DNA from: Aggregatibacter kilianii
Lineage (GTDB): Bacteria > Pseudomonadota > Gammaproteobacteria > Enterobacterales > Pasteurellaceae
Direction: 5' to 3'
Assembly (NCBI RefSeq): GCF_003129965.1
Contig: NZ_NRCJ01000003.1
Span: 1-64,000 of the forward strand
Length of the DNA stretch: 64,000 bases
Made by a program: the position numbers and the translations under genes. The first letter of the stretch is position 1. Each line of letters opens with the position of its first letter. The notes below the pieces were generated by a model. That model was not told where the DNA came from. It made no database searches and worked only from the letters and a program-made list of their open reading frames with translations. This document shows positions 17,782-27,143 of the stretch, one piece after another.

Positions 17782-18780
17782 TTAAGAAACCTTCAGGCAA
17801 GCTACGAAATGGCTGTTATTTTCGCTGTTAAATGCCGGTTTTTGTCGGGCGCAGGATTCGTCCGCGAGAACGCAGCGGGTACGGAAAACGCAGCCGGAAG
17901 GCGGATTAATCGGCGAGGGCAGATCACCTTCCAGTAACTGAATAGATTTATTGCGTTCCAGTTTCGGATCGGGAATCGGTACCGCCGACATCAAAGCCTT
18001 GGTGTAAGGATGCTTGGTGTGCTTATAGACCTCATCATCAGTGCCAAGCTCCATGGCATTGCCCAAATACATCACCAGCACGCGATCGGAAATGTGTTTC
18101 ACCACGGCAAGATCGTGCGCAATGAAAATCAGCGACAAGCCCATTTCTTTTTGCAGGGATTTCAGCAAATTTACCACTTGCGCCTGAATGGATACGTCCA
18201 ACGCAGACACCGGTTCATCGCAAATAATCATTTTCGGTTCGATAATTAACGCGCGGGCGATACCAATGCGCTGACATTGTCCGCCGGAAAATTCATGCGG
18301 ATAACGGTTAATCAGGTTCGGCAGCAGTCCCACTTTTAACATCATCGCCTGCACTTTTTCTTTGACTTGTGCTTTACTCAAATGCGGTTGATAAATTTTC
18401 AGCGGTTCGGCAATGATTTCGCCGATGTTCATACGCGGGTTAAGCGACGCCAGCGGATCTTGGAATATCATCTGAATGTCTTTACGGGTGTCATGCCATT
18501 GTTTTGCCGACTGTTTGCGTAAGTCTTTGCCTAACCACAAAATTTGCCCTTCGGAGGCTTCCACTAAGCCGATAATCGCGCGTGCCAGCGTGGATTTGCC
18601 GCAACCGGATTCGCCTACCACGCCGAGCGTTTCGCCGGCATAGAGTTTGAAAGACACGTCTTTTACTGCTTTCAGGGTTTGCGGTTTGGCAAAGAACAGG
18701 GATTTATCATTTTTAATTTTGAAGCTCACGCCGAGATGGTTTACTTCTAACAGCAATTTTCGTTCCAATTGTTCGCTCAT
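17782..18780 (-). CDS. oppF: Oligopeptide ABC transporter ATP-binding protein OppF
   Basis: 332 residues. Second ATPase of the peptide importer. Seen: Walker A GESGCGKST, Q-loop, signature SGGQCQRIGIARAL, Walker B MIICDEPVSALD, His switch FIAHDL, and the C-terminal oligopeptide/dipeptide extension with cysteines (GCVFRTRC...SC...C) typical of OppD/OppF and able to hold an Fe-S cluster. The start at 18780 (MSEQLERK) overlaps the oppD stop by four bases (ATGA), i.e. translational coupling. Last gene of oppABCDF. Confidence 0.95.
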   Translation of the reverse strand: MSEQLERKLLLEVNHLGVSFKIKNDKSLFFAKPQTLKAVKDVSFKLYAGETLGVVGESGCGKSTLARAIIGLVEASEGQILWLGKDLRKQSAKQWHDTRKDIQMIFQDPLASLNPRMNIGEIIAEPLKIYQPHLSKAQVKEKVQAMMLKVGLLPNLINRYPHEFSGGQCQRIGIARALIIEPKMIICDEPVSALDVSIQAQVVNLLKSLQKEMGLSLIFIAHDLAVVKHISDRVLVMYLGNAMELGTDDEVYKHTKHPYTKALMSAVPIPDPKLERNKSIQLLEGDLPSPINPPSGCVFRTRCVLADESCARQKPAFNSENNSHFVACLKVS

Positions 18781-19760
18781 AGGGCAAATTCCTCTGCAGG
18801 GATCCAACAATTTCTCAGTCGCCCGTCATGAAGTGCGGTCAGTTTTGGCGGCGTTTTTTGACATTGCTCTGAGGCAAATTGGCAACGCGGCGAGAACGGG
18901 CAGCCCTGTGGCAAATGCAATAAATTCGGCGGATTGCCGGGAATGGTGACCAAATGTTCTTCATCCATATCCAGACGTGGAATGGCGTCCATTAAGCCGA
19001 TGGAGTAAGGATGGGTCGGGTGATAAAAAATCTGTTCCGCATTGCCGTATTCCATAGTCCGCCCGGCGTACATCACCAACACATGATCGCAAATACCCGC
19101 TACTACGCCGAGATCGTGAGTGATCATAATAATCGCCGTATTAAATTCATGTTTCAGTTCATTTAACAGGGTCATAATTTGTGCTTGTACGGTGACGTCC
19201 AATGCGGTAGTCGGTTCGTCGGCGATTAACAGTTTCGGGCGACATAATAACGCCATGGCAATCATTACCCGTTGGCGCATACCGCCGGAAAATTCATGGG
19301 GAAACATGCCCATACGTTTCTTGGCTTCCGGCATTTTTACCGCATCCAACATTTTTACCGATTCGTTAAAGGCGGTCTGCTTGTCGTAGCCTTTATGCAG
19401 CATGAGCACTTCCATTAACTGTTCGCCGATTTTCATATAGGGGTTCAGCGAGGTCATGGGATCTTGGAAAATCATGGAGATCTGTTCTGCACGAATCTTG
19501 TTCAGTTTCGCTGTGGGCAAATTTACCAGCTGAACTCCGTCAAATAGGGCAGAGCCTGAAACCATGCCGTTGGCGGCAAGCAGACCCATCAGCGCAAAAG
19601 CGGTTTGCGATTTGCCGGAACCGGATTCGCCCACGATACCAAGGGTGTGCCCTGCATCTAGGGTAAAATTCAGATCGTTGACGGCGGTAACGATGCCGTC
19701 CGGGGTTTTAAAACTGACATGTAAATTTTGCACATCCAATAAGTGCGTTGAGTTTGTCAT
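18777..19760 (-). CDS. oppD: Oligopeptide ABC transporter ATP-binding protein OppD
   Basis: 327 residues. Pairs with OppF to power peptide uptake through OppB/OppC. Seen: Walker A GESGSGKS, Q-loop IFQDPMTSLNP, signature FSGGMRQRVMIAMAL, Walker B LLIADEPTTALD, His switch MITHDLG and the Cys-containing C-terminal extension (GCPFSPRC...C). It is nine bases after oppC and overlaps oppF by four bases. An uptake signal is present near its 3' end (18833). Confidence 0.95.
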   Translation of the reverse strand: MTNSTHLLDVQNLHVSFKTPDGIVTAVNDLNFTLDAGHTLGIVGESGSGKSQTAFALMGLLAANGMVSGSALFDGVQLVNLPTAKLNKIRAEQISMIFQDPMTSLNPYMKIGEQLMEVLMLHKGYDKQTAFNESVKMLDAVKMPEAKKRMGMFPHEFSGGMRQRVMIAMALLCRPKLLIADEPTTALDVTVQAQIMTLLNELKHEFNTAIIMITHDLGVVAGICDHVLVMYAGRTMEYGNAEQIFYHPTHPYSIGLMDAIPRLDMDEEHLVTIPGNPPNLLHLPQGCPFSPRCQFASEQCQKTPPKLTALHDGRLRNCWIPAEEFAL

Positions 19761-19769
19761 GCGCAGCTC

Positions 19770-20708
19770 CTAACGGTCTTTCGGATCGAGGGCGTCGCGT
19801 AGCCCGTCACCGATAAAGTTAAAGCAAAAAAGGGTTAAACAGAGAAAGAACGCCGGAAAAATCAGCAGCCAAGGCGACACTTCCATTTGCGCCGCGCCAT
19901 CGCTTAATAAAGCGCCCCAGCTACTCATCGGCTCTTGTGTGCCTAAACCTAAAAAGCTCAGGAAGGATTCAAATAAAATGAAACCCGGCACTTCAAGGGA
20001 GGCATATACCGCCACTAAACCCAATACGTTTGGAATAATGTGTTTGAAAATGATTTGCCGACGCGGTACGCCGCATACGATTGCCGCTTCTACGAATTCT
20101 TTATTTTTCAGGCTAAGGGTTTGTCCGCGCACGATCCGCGCCAAACCAAGCCAGGCGATAGCGCCGATAGCTACAAAAATTAGGAAAATATTCTGTCCGA
20201 ATAAGGTCACTAATAGAATGACAAAAAACATGAACGGAAAAGAACTTAAAATTTCCAGAAAGCGCATCATCACCATGTCGATTTTGCCGCCGAAATAACC
20301 GGAAATGGCGCCGTAAATGGTGCCGATTAAGACGGATATGAGCGCACCGGCAATGCCGACCATCAAGGAAATACGCCCGCCGATAGCCGTACGCACCAAA
20401 AGGTCGCGCCCGGAAGAGTCCGTACCGAAGAAATGGTAACCTTCCGTCGTCGGCGCTACGCTCATCATGTTCCAGTCGGTGTCTTCATAGGTAAAAGGAA
20501 AAGCGAGTGGGGCAAAGGTAATAAACAGCACAATCACGAACAACATGATTAAACTTGCCACCGCCGCTTTATTACGGAAAAAACGGCGTTTGGCATCCTG
20601 CCACAGGCTGCGTCCTTCCAGTTGCATTTCATCCATGCGTTCAGCCAGTTGTTCAACGAATTCGGTATTTTTTTGATTTATAGGTTTTACACCCTTATTT
20701 TTCGTCAT
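19770..20708 (-). CDS. oppC: Oligopeptide ABC transporter permease OppC
   Basis: 312 residues. Inner-membrane permease with a cytoplasmic N-terminus (OppC_N, about 1-70), one helix, then five transmembrane helices of the binding-protein-dependent permease domain. The EAA loop that docks to OppD/OppF is seen at EAAIVCGVPRRQIIFKHIIPN (about 220-240). Ends GDGLRDALDPKDR, typical of OppC/DppC. Nine bases after oppB. Confidence 0.95.
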   Translation of the reverse strand: MTKNKGVKPINQKNTEFVEQLAERMDEMQLEGRSLWQDAKRRFFRNKAAVASLIMLFVIVLFITFAPLAFPFTYEDTDWNMMSVAPTTEGYHFFGTDSSGRDLLVRTAIGGRISLMVGIAGALISVLIGTIYGAISGYFGGKIDMVMMRFLEILSSFPFMFFVILLVTLFGQNIFLIFVAIGAIAWLGLARIVRGQTLSLKNKEFVEAAIVCGVPRRQIIFKHIIPNVLGLVAVYASLEVPGFILFESFLSFLGLGTQEPMSSWGALLSDGAAQMEVSPWLLIFPAFFLCLTLFCFNFIGDGLRDALDPKDR

Positions 20709-20717
20709 GTGGCTTCC

Positions 20718-21638
20718 TTAATAACGAATTTTCGGATCGATTACGGCATATAAAATATCGACTATCGCATTAAATACGATGGTCAGCGTACCCACTAAAA
20801 TAGTGAGGCTCAACACCAGAGAATAATCGCGATTGAGCGCGCCGTTAACGAAAAGTTTGCCCATGCCGGGTAAGCCGAACACGGTTTCGATCACCATGGA
20901 GCCGGTAATAATGCCGACAAACGCCGGCCCTAAATAAGTAATTACCGGTAGCAGGGCAGGGCGGAGCGCGTGTTTTAGGATAATGCGGGAGGTGGATAAC
21001 CCCTTTGCCTTGGCGGTGCGAATAAAATTGGAATGCAGCACTTCGATCATGGAACCGCGCATAATCCGCGCAATGCCTGCCACATAGCCGATGGTTAGGG
21101 AGGCTACGGGTAGCAGAATGTAGCTTAATGCACCGTCATTCCAGCCGCCCGCAGGCAACCAGCCCAAAGTGATGGCAAACAGCAATACGAGCAATGGCGC
21201 AAAGACAAAGCTCGGCATGATGACGCCGACCATAGAACAGCTCATGAGGATGTAATCCCACCTGCTGTTTTGCTTTAGCGCGGCAATCGTACCGGCGGCA
21301 ACACCCAGTGTTACCGCAAAGAAAAAGGCGATAGTGCCGATTTTTAATGACACGGGAAAGGCGGTGGCAATTAAGTTATTCACCGTTTGATCTTTATATT
21401 TAAAAGACGGACCGAAATCCCCTTTGGCCAAGTTTTTTAAATATAAAAAATATTGCGTATGCAACGGTTCGTTCAAGTGGTATTTGGCTTCAATATTCGC
21501 CATCACTTCAGGCGGATAGGCGCGCTCCGAGGTGAACGGGCTACCCGGTGCAAGCCGCATCAGAAAAAAAGAAAAGGTTATCAGAACAAATAATGTAGGT
21601 ATCGCTTCCAACACGCGTTTTAAGATAAACTTAAACAT
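20718..21638 (-). CDS. oppB: Oligopeptide ABC transporter permease OppB
   Basis: 306 residues. Inner-membrane permease starting MFKFILKRVLEAIPTL with FFLMRLAPGSPF in the periplasmic loop (OppB/DppB N-terminal signature), six helices and an EAA loop (RTAKAKGLSTSRIILKHALRPA, about 206-226). It forms the channel with OppC. It is separated from oppA by a 99-base gap holding an uptake-signal hairpin, which probably reduces readthrough so that OppA is made in excess. Confidence 0.95.
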   Translation of the reverse strand: MFKFILKRVLEAIPTLFVLITFSFFLMRLAPGSPFTSERAYPPEVMANIEAKYHLNEPLHTQYFLYLKNLAKGDFGPSFKYKDQTVNNLIATAFPVSLKIGTIAFFFAVTLGVAAGTIAALKQNSRWDYILMSCSMVGVIMPSFVFAPLLVLLFAITLGWLPAGGWNDGALSYILLPVASLTIGYVAGIARIMRGSMIEVLHSNFIRTAKAKGLSTSRIILKHALRPALLPVITYLGPAFVGIITGSMVIETVFGLPGMGKLFVNGALNRDYSLVLSLTILVGTLTIVFNAIVDILYAVIDPKIRY

Positions 21639-21690
21639 GAAATTGCCCCAACGTATTGATAAAATACGGACGTAAAATCAAAAATAAAAT

Positions 21691-21735
21691 AAAGTGCGGT
21701 CAAAAAATTCATTGAATTTTCCGACCGCACTTTTT
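21691..21735 (-). terminator. Intra-operon uptake-signal hairpin between oppA and oppB
   Basis: AAAGTGCGGTC (from 21691) pairs with GACCGCACTTT (to 21733), with GAATTTT-type arms extending the stem; on the minus strand the stem is followed by TATTTTATTTTT. It sits immediately after the oppA stop and before oppB. Confidence 0.7.
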
Positions 21736-21737
21736 GA

Positions 21738-23363
21738 TTAATGTTTAATAATATAAAGGTTGCGTAACAAAATGGTGTCTTGCGGATCTTTGCCGGTGTA
21801 GCCTTTAACATAAGGCTTCACTAAACGCGGATTCACATAGTTATACACCGGAACGACGGCAAAATCGTTTGCCAGAATTTCTTCCGCTTTAGCGTAAGCC
21901 TGCGCACGACCTTTTTCATCGCTGGCAAGATAAGACGCATCAATGGCTTTGTCGTATTCCGGGTTGTTGTATTTCGCCGTGTTGTTACTGGAGTTGGATA
22001 AGAAATAGTTACCGAAGGTGCTGGCTTGGTTATAGTCCGCGCTCCAACCTGCACGCGCCAAGTCATAACGTTGTCCGCGACGGTTATCGATGTAAGTTTT
22101 CCATTCCTGATTTTCCAGTTTCACATCCACCAAACCTTTGGTATTGGCTTTCCACATAGAGGCGGCGGCAATCGCCACTTTTTTGTGGTTTTCATTGGTG
22201 TTATAGAGAATCGTGAATTTTAACGGATTGGCTTTGCTATATCCCGCTTCTTCCAAAAGTTTAATGGCTTCTTCATTACGTTGCGCCATCGGTTCTTTAC
22301 TATAAGCCGGTTGTTGAATCAGCTCGCCTTCGGCAATGTAAGTCGGTGTAAAGACATAGGTCGGTGTTTGGCCTTGTCCTAACACTTTATCGGTGATCAC
22401 ATTACGATCCAAGGCTAAGTTAAGCGCTTTTCTAACGCGAATGTCGTTGAACGGCGCTTTGGTGTGATTGATTTCGTACAAGTAAGTTGAAAGCGTTCTG
22501 GCAGTGAAGACTTCATCCGGAATCTCTTTTTTCAACTTGGCAAATTGTTCCGGCGGCAGGGCATAGTTGGTAATGTCCAAATCGCCTGCGCGATAACGCG
22601 CCACGTCGGTACTGGAATTTTCAATGGCTAAGAAAGTGGCGTTGTTAATTTGCGTTTCTTTGTCATTCCAATATTGCGGGTTACGTTCAAATTCGATTTT
22701 TTCATTAATCACATGATTTTTTAATTTATACGCACCGTTTCCGACGATATTCTCTTTTTTCACCCAAGCATCGCCGAATTTTTCTACCGTTTTCTGCGGT
22801 AACGGTAACAAGGATTGGTGCGTAGTTAAGCCCACGGCATAAGGCACAGGGTTGCTGGTGCGCACTACAAAGGTGTGATCGTCTTTAGCTTCCACACCAA
22901 GTTCTTCGGGCTTTTTCTTGCCGTCGATAATATCTTGGGCGTTTTCAACTTGAAGATAATCTAAGAAACTGGCGTAAGGCGAGGCAGTTGCCGGTGTCAC
23001 CAAACGACGCCAGGCGAAGACGAAATCATTTGCCGTCACAGGTTCGCCGTTTGACCATTTAGCATCTTTGCGCAGGTGGAATGTCCAGGTTTTGTAATCC
23101 GGTGTGTTTTCCCAGCTTTCAGCGACACCGGGAATTAAATTGCCGTCGGAATCGGTTGTTACTAAGCCTTCAAATAATTGATACGCCACTTCGGCTTCAG
23201 GAATCCCCTCGGTTTTATGCGGGTCAAAACTTTGCGGTTCGGAACCGTTATTGATCACGATATTCTGGGTTTCTGCAAGTTGTGTTCCTTCGGGTACTTT
23301 GGCGGCATAAACGCTACAAGACAACGCGAGCGCAATGGCTGAGACAAGTAATTTTTGTTGCAT
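21738..23363 (-). CDS. oppA: Periplasmic oligopeptide-binding protein OppA
   Basis: 541 residues with a Sec signal peptide (MQQKLLVSAIALALSCSVYA, about 20) and the SBP family 5 fold: NNGSEPQSFDPHKTEG near 39-53, WSNGEPVTANDFVFAWRR near 107-124, and the long second lobe ending YKGYTGKDPQDTILLRNLY. It binds peptides in the periplasm and hands them to OppBC. First gene of the operon. Ribosome site AAGGAG, with a CACAACA element directly upstream (possible GcvB target). Confidence 0.96.
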   Translation of the reverse strand: MQQKLLVSAIALALSCSVYAAKVPEGTQLAETQNIVINNGSEPQSFDPHKTEGIPEAEVAYQLFEGLVTTDSDGNLIPGVAESWENTPDYKTWTFHLRKDAKWSNGEPVTANDFVFAWRRLVTPATASPYASFLDYLQVENAQDIIDGKKKPEELGVEAKDDHTFVVRTSNPVPYAVGLTTHQSLLPLPQKTVEKFGDAWVKKENIVGNGAYKLKNHVINEKIEFERNPQYWNDKETQINNATFLAIENSSTDVARYRAGDLDITNYALPPEQFAKLKKEIPDEVFTARTLSTYLYEINHTKAPFNDIRVRKALNLALDRNVITDKVLGQGQTPTYVFTPTYIAEGELIQQPAYSKEPMAQRNEEAIKLLEEAGYSKANPLKFTILYNTNENHKKVAIAAASMWKANTKGLVDVKLENQEWKTYIDNRRGQRYDLARAGWSADYNQASTFGNYFLSNSSNNTAKYNNPEYDKAIDASYLASDEKGRAQAYAKAEEILANDFAVVPVYNYVNPRLVKPYVKGYTGKDPQDTILLRNLYIIKH

Positions 23364-23374
23364 TTGAATCTCCT

Positions 23375-23441
23375 TGTTGTGAGCAATGAATTATCGTAAG
23401 AGTCTGAAAAAGGATTTATCGCAAAATCCTTATTTTGTAAA
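23375..23441 (-). promoter_or_regulatory. oppA promoter and CA-rich leader element
   Basis: Minus strand: -35 TTTACA (23436-23441), 17-base spacer, -10 TAAATC (23413-23418). In the short leader, CACAACA (23375-23381) touches the Shine-Dalgarno sequence. In enterobacteria the small RNA GcvB silences oppA by pairing its G/U-rich loop with such CA-rich motifs. That it does so here is inference. Confidence 0.5.
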
Positions 23442-23521
23442 GATTAATTAACAAAAAAGGACGATTTATTTGTTTTTTCGTAAAAAAGAACGAAATAAAG
23501 CCGGAAAATTATGTTTTATTT

Positions 23522-23551
23522 AAAAAAATCCCGCTTTTTTAAAGCGGGAAA
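23522..23551 (-). terminator. Terminator of ubiD
   Basis: Minus strand: 8-9 bp stem TCCCGCTTT/AAAGCGGGA, short loop, then seven T; just past the ubiD stop. Confidence 0.8.
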
Positions 23552-23568
23552 TCAAGTTAATTATTTGT

Positions 23569-25035
23569 CTAAAGGATGTTCAAACTTTCCCAAATCTCAT
23601 CAATGCGTTTTACCACCTCAGGATCTTTTTTAATGGGCGTGCCCCATTCACGTTGGGTTTCGCCCTGCCATTTATTGGTGGCATCCAAGCCCATTTTAGA
23701 GCCCAAGCCGGCAACCGGTGAGGCAAAATCCAAATAATCGATCGGCGTATGTTCAATCAGAGTGCTGTCGCGGGCGGGATCACAGCGGGTGGTGATCGCC
23801 CAAATCACATCTTTCCAATCGCGAATATTTACATCCTCATCGCACACAATCACAAACTTGGTGTACATAAATTGACGCAGGAACGACCAGATTCCCATCA
23901 TTACACGCTTGGCATGACCGGCATATTGCTTCTTGATGGACACCACGGCAAGACGATAAGAGCAGCCTTCCGGCGGCAAATAAAAATCGACGATTTCCGG
24001 GAATTGTTTCTGCAAAATCGGGATAAACACTTCATTTAACGCTTCGCCGAGCACCGCAGGTTCATCGGGCGGGCGTCCGGTATAGGTGGAGTGATAAATC
24101 GGGTCACGACGCATCGTGATGTGGGTGACGGTAAACACCGGGAAATATTCCTGTTCGTTGTAATAGCCGGTGTGATCGCCGTAAGGCCCTTCCAGTGCGG
24201 TCTCCTGCGGATCAATATAACCTTCCAACACGATTTCCGCGCCCGCCGGCACTTCCAGGTCATTGCTTATGGATTTCACGACTTCGCTTTTATTGCCGCG
24301 CAACAAACCCGCAAAGGCGTATTCCGATAAACTATCGGGAATTGGTGTCACGGCGGCTAAAATGGTGGCGGGATCAGCGCCTAATGCTACGGAAACGGGG
24401 AACGGCTCGTTCGGGTGTGTTTCTTGCCACTCCTGAAAATCCAACGCACCGCCGCGATGGGAAAGCCAGCGCATAATTAATTTATTTTTGCCGATCAGTT
24501 GTTGGCGATAAATGCCCAGGTTTTGACGTTTTTTATGCGGGCCTTTCGTGATGGTTAACCCCCAAGTAATGAGCGGCGCGACATCATCTTTCCAGCAGTG
24601 CATAATCGGCAGCTTAGATAAATCCACCTCATCGCCGCTTAACACAATTTGCTGGCAATCCGCTTTGTTTAAGACCTTGGTGGGCATATTCAACACTTGT
24701 TTGTATTGCGGCAACACTTGCCACAATTCTTTGAAGCCTTTCGGCGGTTCGGGTTCTTTCAAAAATGCCAGCAATTTGCCGACATCACGCAAGGCGGAAA
24801 CGTCATCCTGCCCCATGCCCAACGCCACTCTTTCGGGCGTGCCGAAAAGGTTGCACAGCACCGGAATATCAAATCCTTTCGGATTTTCAAATAACAGCGC
24901 AGGGCCGCCGGCGCGTAAAGTGCGGTCGGAAATTTCCGTCATTTCCAAATAAGGATCGATTTCCTGCGTAATGCGTTTAAGCTCGCCCCTTCTTTCCAGA
25001 AGCGTCAGAAAATCGCGTAAGTCTTTATATTTCAT
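23569..25035 (-). CDS. ubiD: 4-hydroxy-3-polyprenylbenzoate decarboxylase UbiD
   Basis: 488 residues. Removes the carboxyl group of 3-octaprenyl-4-hydroxybenzoate in ubiquinone synthesis, using prenylated FMN supplied by UbiX. Seen: [10 protein letters not shown] at the start, [17 protein letters not shown] near 173-189 (cofactor/metal region with Arg), and [13 protein letters not shown] (about 279-291) with the catalytic Glu-Arg-Glu region. Length as in E. coli. Monocistronic by its flanks. The window also encodes IspB (side-chain synthesis) and UbiF (hydroxylation), so several ubiquinone steps lie close together without forming an operon. Confidence 0.95.
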   Translation of the reverse strand: MKYKDLRDFLTLLERRGELKRITQEIDPYLEMTEISDRTLRAGGPALLFENPKGFDIPVLCNLFGTPERVALGMGQDDVSALRDVGKLLAFLKEPEPPKGFKELWQVLPQYKQVLNMPTKVLNKADCQQIVLSGDEVDLSKLPIMHCWKDDVAPLITWGLTITKGPHKKRQNLGIYRQQLIGKNKLIMRWLSHRGGALDFQEWQETHPNEPFPVSVALGADPATILAAVTPIPDSLSEYAFAGLLRGNKSEVVKSISNDLEVPAGAEIVLEGYIDPQETALEGPYGDHTGYYNEQEYFPVFTVTHITMRRDPIYHSTYTGRPPDEPAVLGEALNEVFIPILQKQFPEIVDFYLPPEGCSYRLAVVSIKKQYAGHAKRVMMGIWSFLRQFMYTKFVIVCDEDVNIRDWKDVIWAITTRCDPARDSTLIEHTPIDYLDFASPVAGLGSKMGLDATNKWQGETQREWGTPIKKDPEVVKRIDEIWESLNIL

Positions 25036-25151
25036 GCTGTAACCCGTTTTACCAATGATGGGCGCTATGTTATAGCAATCCGGCGGGTTTTGCTATCTTT
25101 GTGCGGATTCGGTAGAATGAGCCCCAATTTATGTTTAATTTCCAACAAAAT

Positions 25152-25634
25152 ATGACGAAGAAAAAAGCAAAAGTCGGTTCCAACACCATTGCGCTGAATA
25201 AACGCGCCAGACATGATTATTTTATTGAAGACGAAATTGAAGCTGGGCTTGAATTGCAAGGCTGGGAAGTAAAATCCATGCGCGCCGGCAAAGCGAATTT
25301 AAGCGACAGCTATGTGATTTTCAAAAATGGCGAAGCCTTTTTATTCGGCGCGACCATCCAACCTTTAAGCGTGGCATCCACACACATTGTGTGTGACCCG
25401 ACCCGTACCCGCAAATTATTACTGAATAAACGTGAACTGGATTCCCTATTCGGCAAAGCAAACCGCGACGGATTTACGCTTATCGCCCTTTCTTTATATT
25501 GGAAAGGCGCTTGGGCGAAAGTCAAAATCGGCTTGGCAAAAGGGAAAAAACAACAGGATAAACGGGAAGACATTAAAGAACGCGAATGGAAAGTGGCGAA
25601 AGAGCGGATTATGAAAAACGCGCGAAGAGGGTAG
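25152..25634 (+). CDS. smpB: SsrA-binding protein SmpB
   Basis: 160 residues. Binds tmRNA and brings it to stalled ribosomes. Seen: [18 protein letters not shown] (start of the OB barrel), [18 protein letters not shown], and the basic tail [16 protein letters not shown] that enters the mRNA channel. The ATG at 25152 ([10 protein letters not shown]) is chosen over an in-frame ATG at 25131 because it matches the family N-terminus. tmRNA itself is not in the window. Confidence 0.95.
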   Translation: MTKKKAKVGSNTIALNKRARHDYFIEDEIEAGLELQGWEVKSMRAGKANLSDSYVIFKNGEAFLFGATIQPLSVASTHIVCDPTRTRKLLLNKRELDSLFGKANRDGFTLIALSLYWKGAWAKVKIGLAKGKKQQDKREDIKEREWKVAKERIMKNARRG

Positions 25635-25652
25635 TGTTCTCTCGCGGGGAAT

Positions 25653-25704
25653 AAAAAGTGCGGTCATTTTGAAAAACGTTTTTTAAAATGACCGCACTTT
25701 TTTA
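25653..25704. terminator. Inverted uptake-signal terminator between smpB and marR-type gene
   Basis: AAAAAGTGCGGTCATTTT pairs with AAAATGACCGCACTTTTTT across a 13-base loop. T-runs on both sides make it serve both convergent genes. Confidence 0.85.
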
Positions 25705-26133
25705 TTTATTCATCTCCTCCCGACAAACGGCGCTAAATTCCGCCATTAAGGCAAAAAGCTGTGCCGTTTTTTGCTTGCCGAATACCTTAAATGCGCGATC
25801 AACCGCGTCTATTGTTGTGCGATAAATCGGTTCTGCCTGCTGTTTGCCCGATTCCGTTAAACACATAATTCGCTCGCGTTTGTCCGTCGGGCTTGGGTAA
25901 AATTCAATCCAGCCTTTTTCACGGAATTCTTTGCAAATGTTAAACACCGTCTGTTTTGGCATATACCACTCATCGCCAATCTGCTTTTGCGTACATTGCC
26001 CGTTTTCCGCTCCCGCTAAGCTATACAGCACGGCAAAGTAGTTGTAATTCATGGCGAATGTCCGCTCAACCCAACTATCCAACACATCATCAATTTCCGA
26101 AATGTGTTTGCCGAGTAAGTCAAAGTTATTCAT
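25702..26133 (-). CDS. MarR-family transcriptional regulator
   Basis: 143 residues with a MarR winged helix: recognition region KQIGDEWYMPKQTVFNICKEF (about 50-70) and wing with SPTDKRERIMCLTESG (about 81-96), where D-x-R-x-R is the family signature. Divergently transcribed from the six-helix ABC-type membrane gene with a long perfect dyad between them, so it very likely represses that gene and itself. Inducing ligand unknown. AT-rich start region; no uptake signals inside. Confidence 0.88.
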   Translation of the reverse strand: MNNFDLLGKHISEIDDVLDSWVERTFAMNYNYFAVLYSLAGAENGQCTQKQIGDEWYMPKQTVFNICKEFREKGWIEFYPSPTDKRERIMCLTESGKQQAEPIYRTTIDAVDRAFKVFGKQKTAQLFALMAEFSAVCREEMNK

Positions 26134-26180
26134 TTTTATCCTTTCGCGTTTTCAAATTTTGCTCATTCTATCACGTTTAA

Positions 26181-26244
26181 AATACAAACATAGTCTTAAA
26201 ATTGACTTGATTTAGTTATTTTTAAGACTATAATTTGTTGTATT
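26181..26244. promoter_or_regulatory. Operator dyad and promoter between MarR regulator and membrane gene
   Basis: Perfect 11-bp arms TAGTCTTAAAA (26191-26201) and TTTTAAGACTA (26220-26230), extended by AATACAA (26181-26187) and TTGTATT (26238-26244). A promoter for the right-hand gene is embedded: -35 TTGATT (26207-26212), 16-base spacer, -10 TATAAT (26229-26234), so binding to the dyad would block RNA polymerase. Confidence 0.7.
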
Positions 26245-26275
26245 AGTAAAAATTAGGACTTCTTAGAGGTGAAAA

Positions 26276-27136
26276 GTGGAACAACTCAATTCCAATGCGT
26301 TGGAGAATATTAAATCTATTGCGAAAAATAACAAAAAGAGGCTGTTTTATACCTTTAGTTTGGTAACGCTAGAGAACGTTCTCTTTATTACTTACCCGGT
26401 GTTCGGCAGTTTTGCAGTGAATGCGATGATAAGCGGGGATGTGTGGAGCTCGCTCAGTTATTCGCTGTTGGTGATCATTATTTGGGGAATCGGGGCGGCT
26501 CGCCGAGCGGTGGACACTCGTGCTTTCGCCCGCATTTATGCGGAACTTGCCGTACCGGTGGTATTAAGCCAGCGGGAAAAAGGCTTGGATACTTCGGCGA
26601 TTACGGCGCGTGTGGCACTTTCCCGTCAATTCGTGGATTTCTTTGAACAACATTTACCCACGTTGATGATGTCCGGCTTTTCGATTATTGGGGCTGCGGT
26701 AATGTTGTTATTTCTGGAATTTTGGTCGGGCGTGACGGCTTGTTTGATTTTGTTGTTCTTTGGTTTGTTACTACCGAAATACGCCAAAACCAACGATTTG
26801 CTCTATTTAAAATTGAACGACCGCTTGGAAAAAGAAGTCACCGTCATTGAGCAAAAAGATCATTATCACTTAAACAAACATTATGATTGGCTGGCGCATT
26901 TACGCATTCGTTTATCCAATCGCGAAGCGGCGGGTTATTTATGGATTGGTGTGGCATCGGCGATTTTATTCGGTGTCACCGTAGTCAATCTCGCCACCAC
27001 AAAGGGGGTACAAGCCGGGCACATTTATGCCGTTATCACCTATCTTTGGACATTTGCCATGAGCCTTGATGATGCGCCTAGGTTGCTTGAGCAGTTTTCG
27101 AATTTGAAGGATATTGGGAAGCGGGTGGAGGTGTGA
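26276..27136 (+). CDS. ABC transporter six-transmembrane domain protein without ATPase domain
   Basis: 286 residues resembling the transmembrane half of an ABC exporter: five or six helices (about 25-45, 55-78, 130-160, 220-240, 250-268) with a long cytoplasmic coupling region between. No Walker A, signature or Walker B is present and no ATPase gene is adjacent. The GTG start at 26276 has AGAGGTG upstream. MarR-type control from the divergent gene suggests a role in drug or solute export or as a modulator. Its last 42 bases recur 3.5 kb downstream, flanking the helicase element, so the present 3' end lies at an insertion junction. Function not shown. Confidence 0.7.
   Translation: MEQLNSNALENIKSIAKNNKKRLFYTFSLVTLENVLFITYPVFGSFAVNAMISGDVWSSLSYSLLVIIIWGIGAARRAVDTRAFARIYAELAVPVVLSQREKGLDTSAITARVALSRQFVDFFEQHLPTLMMSGFSIIGAAVMLLFLEFWSGVTACLILLFFGLLLPKYAKTNDLLYLKLNDRLEKEVTVIEQKDHYHLNKHYDWLAHLRIRLSNREAAGYLWIGVASAILFGVTVVNLATTKGVQAGHIYAVITYLWTFAMSLDDAPRLLEQFSNLKDIGKRVEV
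27093..27134 (+). repeat. Left copy of 42-bp direct repeat (attL-like)
   Basis: 40 of 42 bases match 30657-30698; the last 34 (27101-27134) are identical. It is the end of the membrane gene's coding sequence (FSNLKDIGKRVEV). The two mismatches are third-codon changes that keep Phe and Ser. Confidence 0.85.
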
Positions 27137-27143
27137 TATAAAA

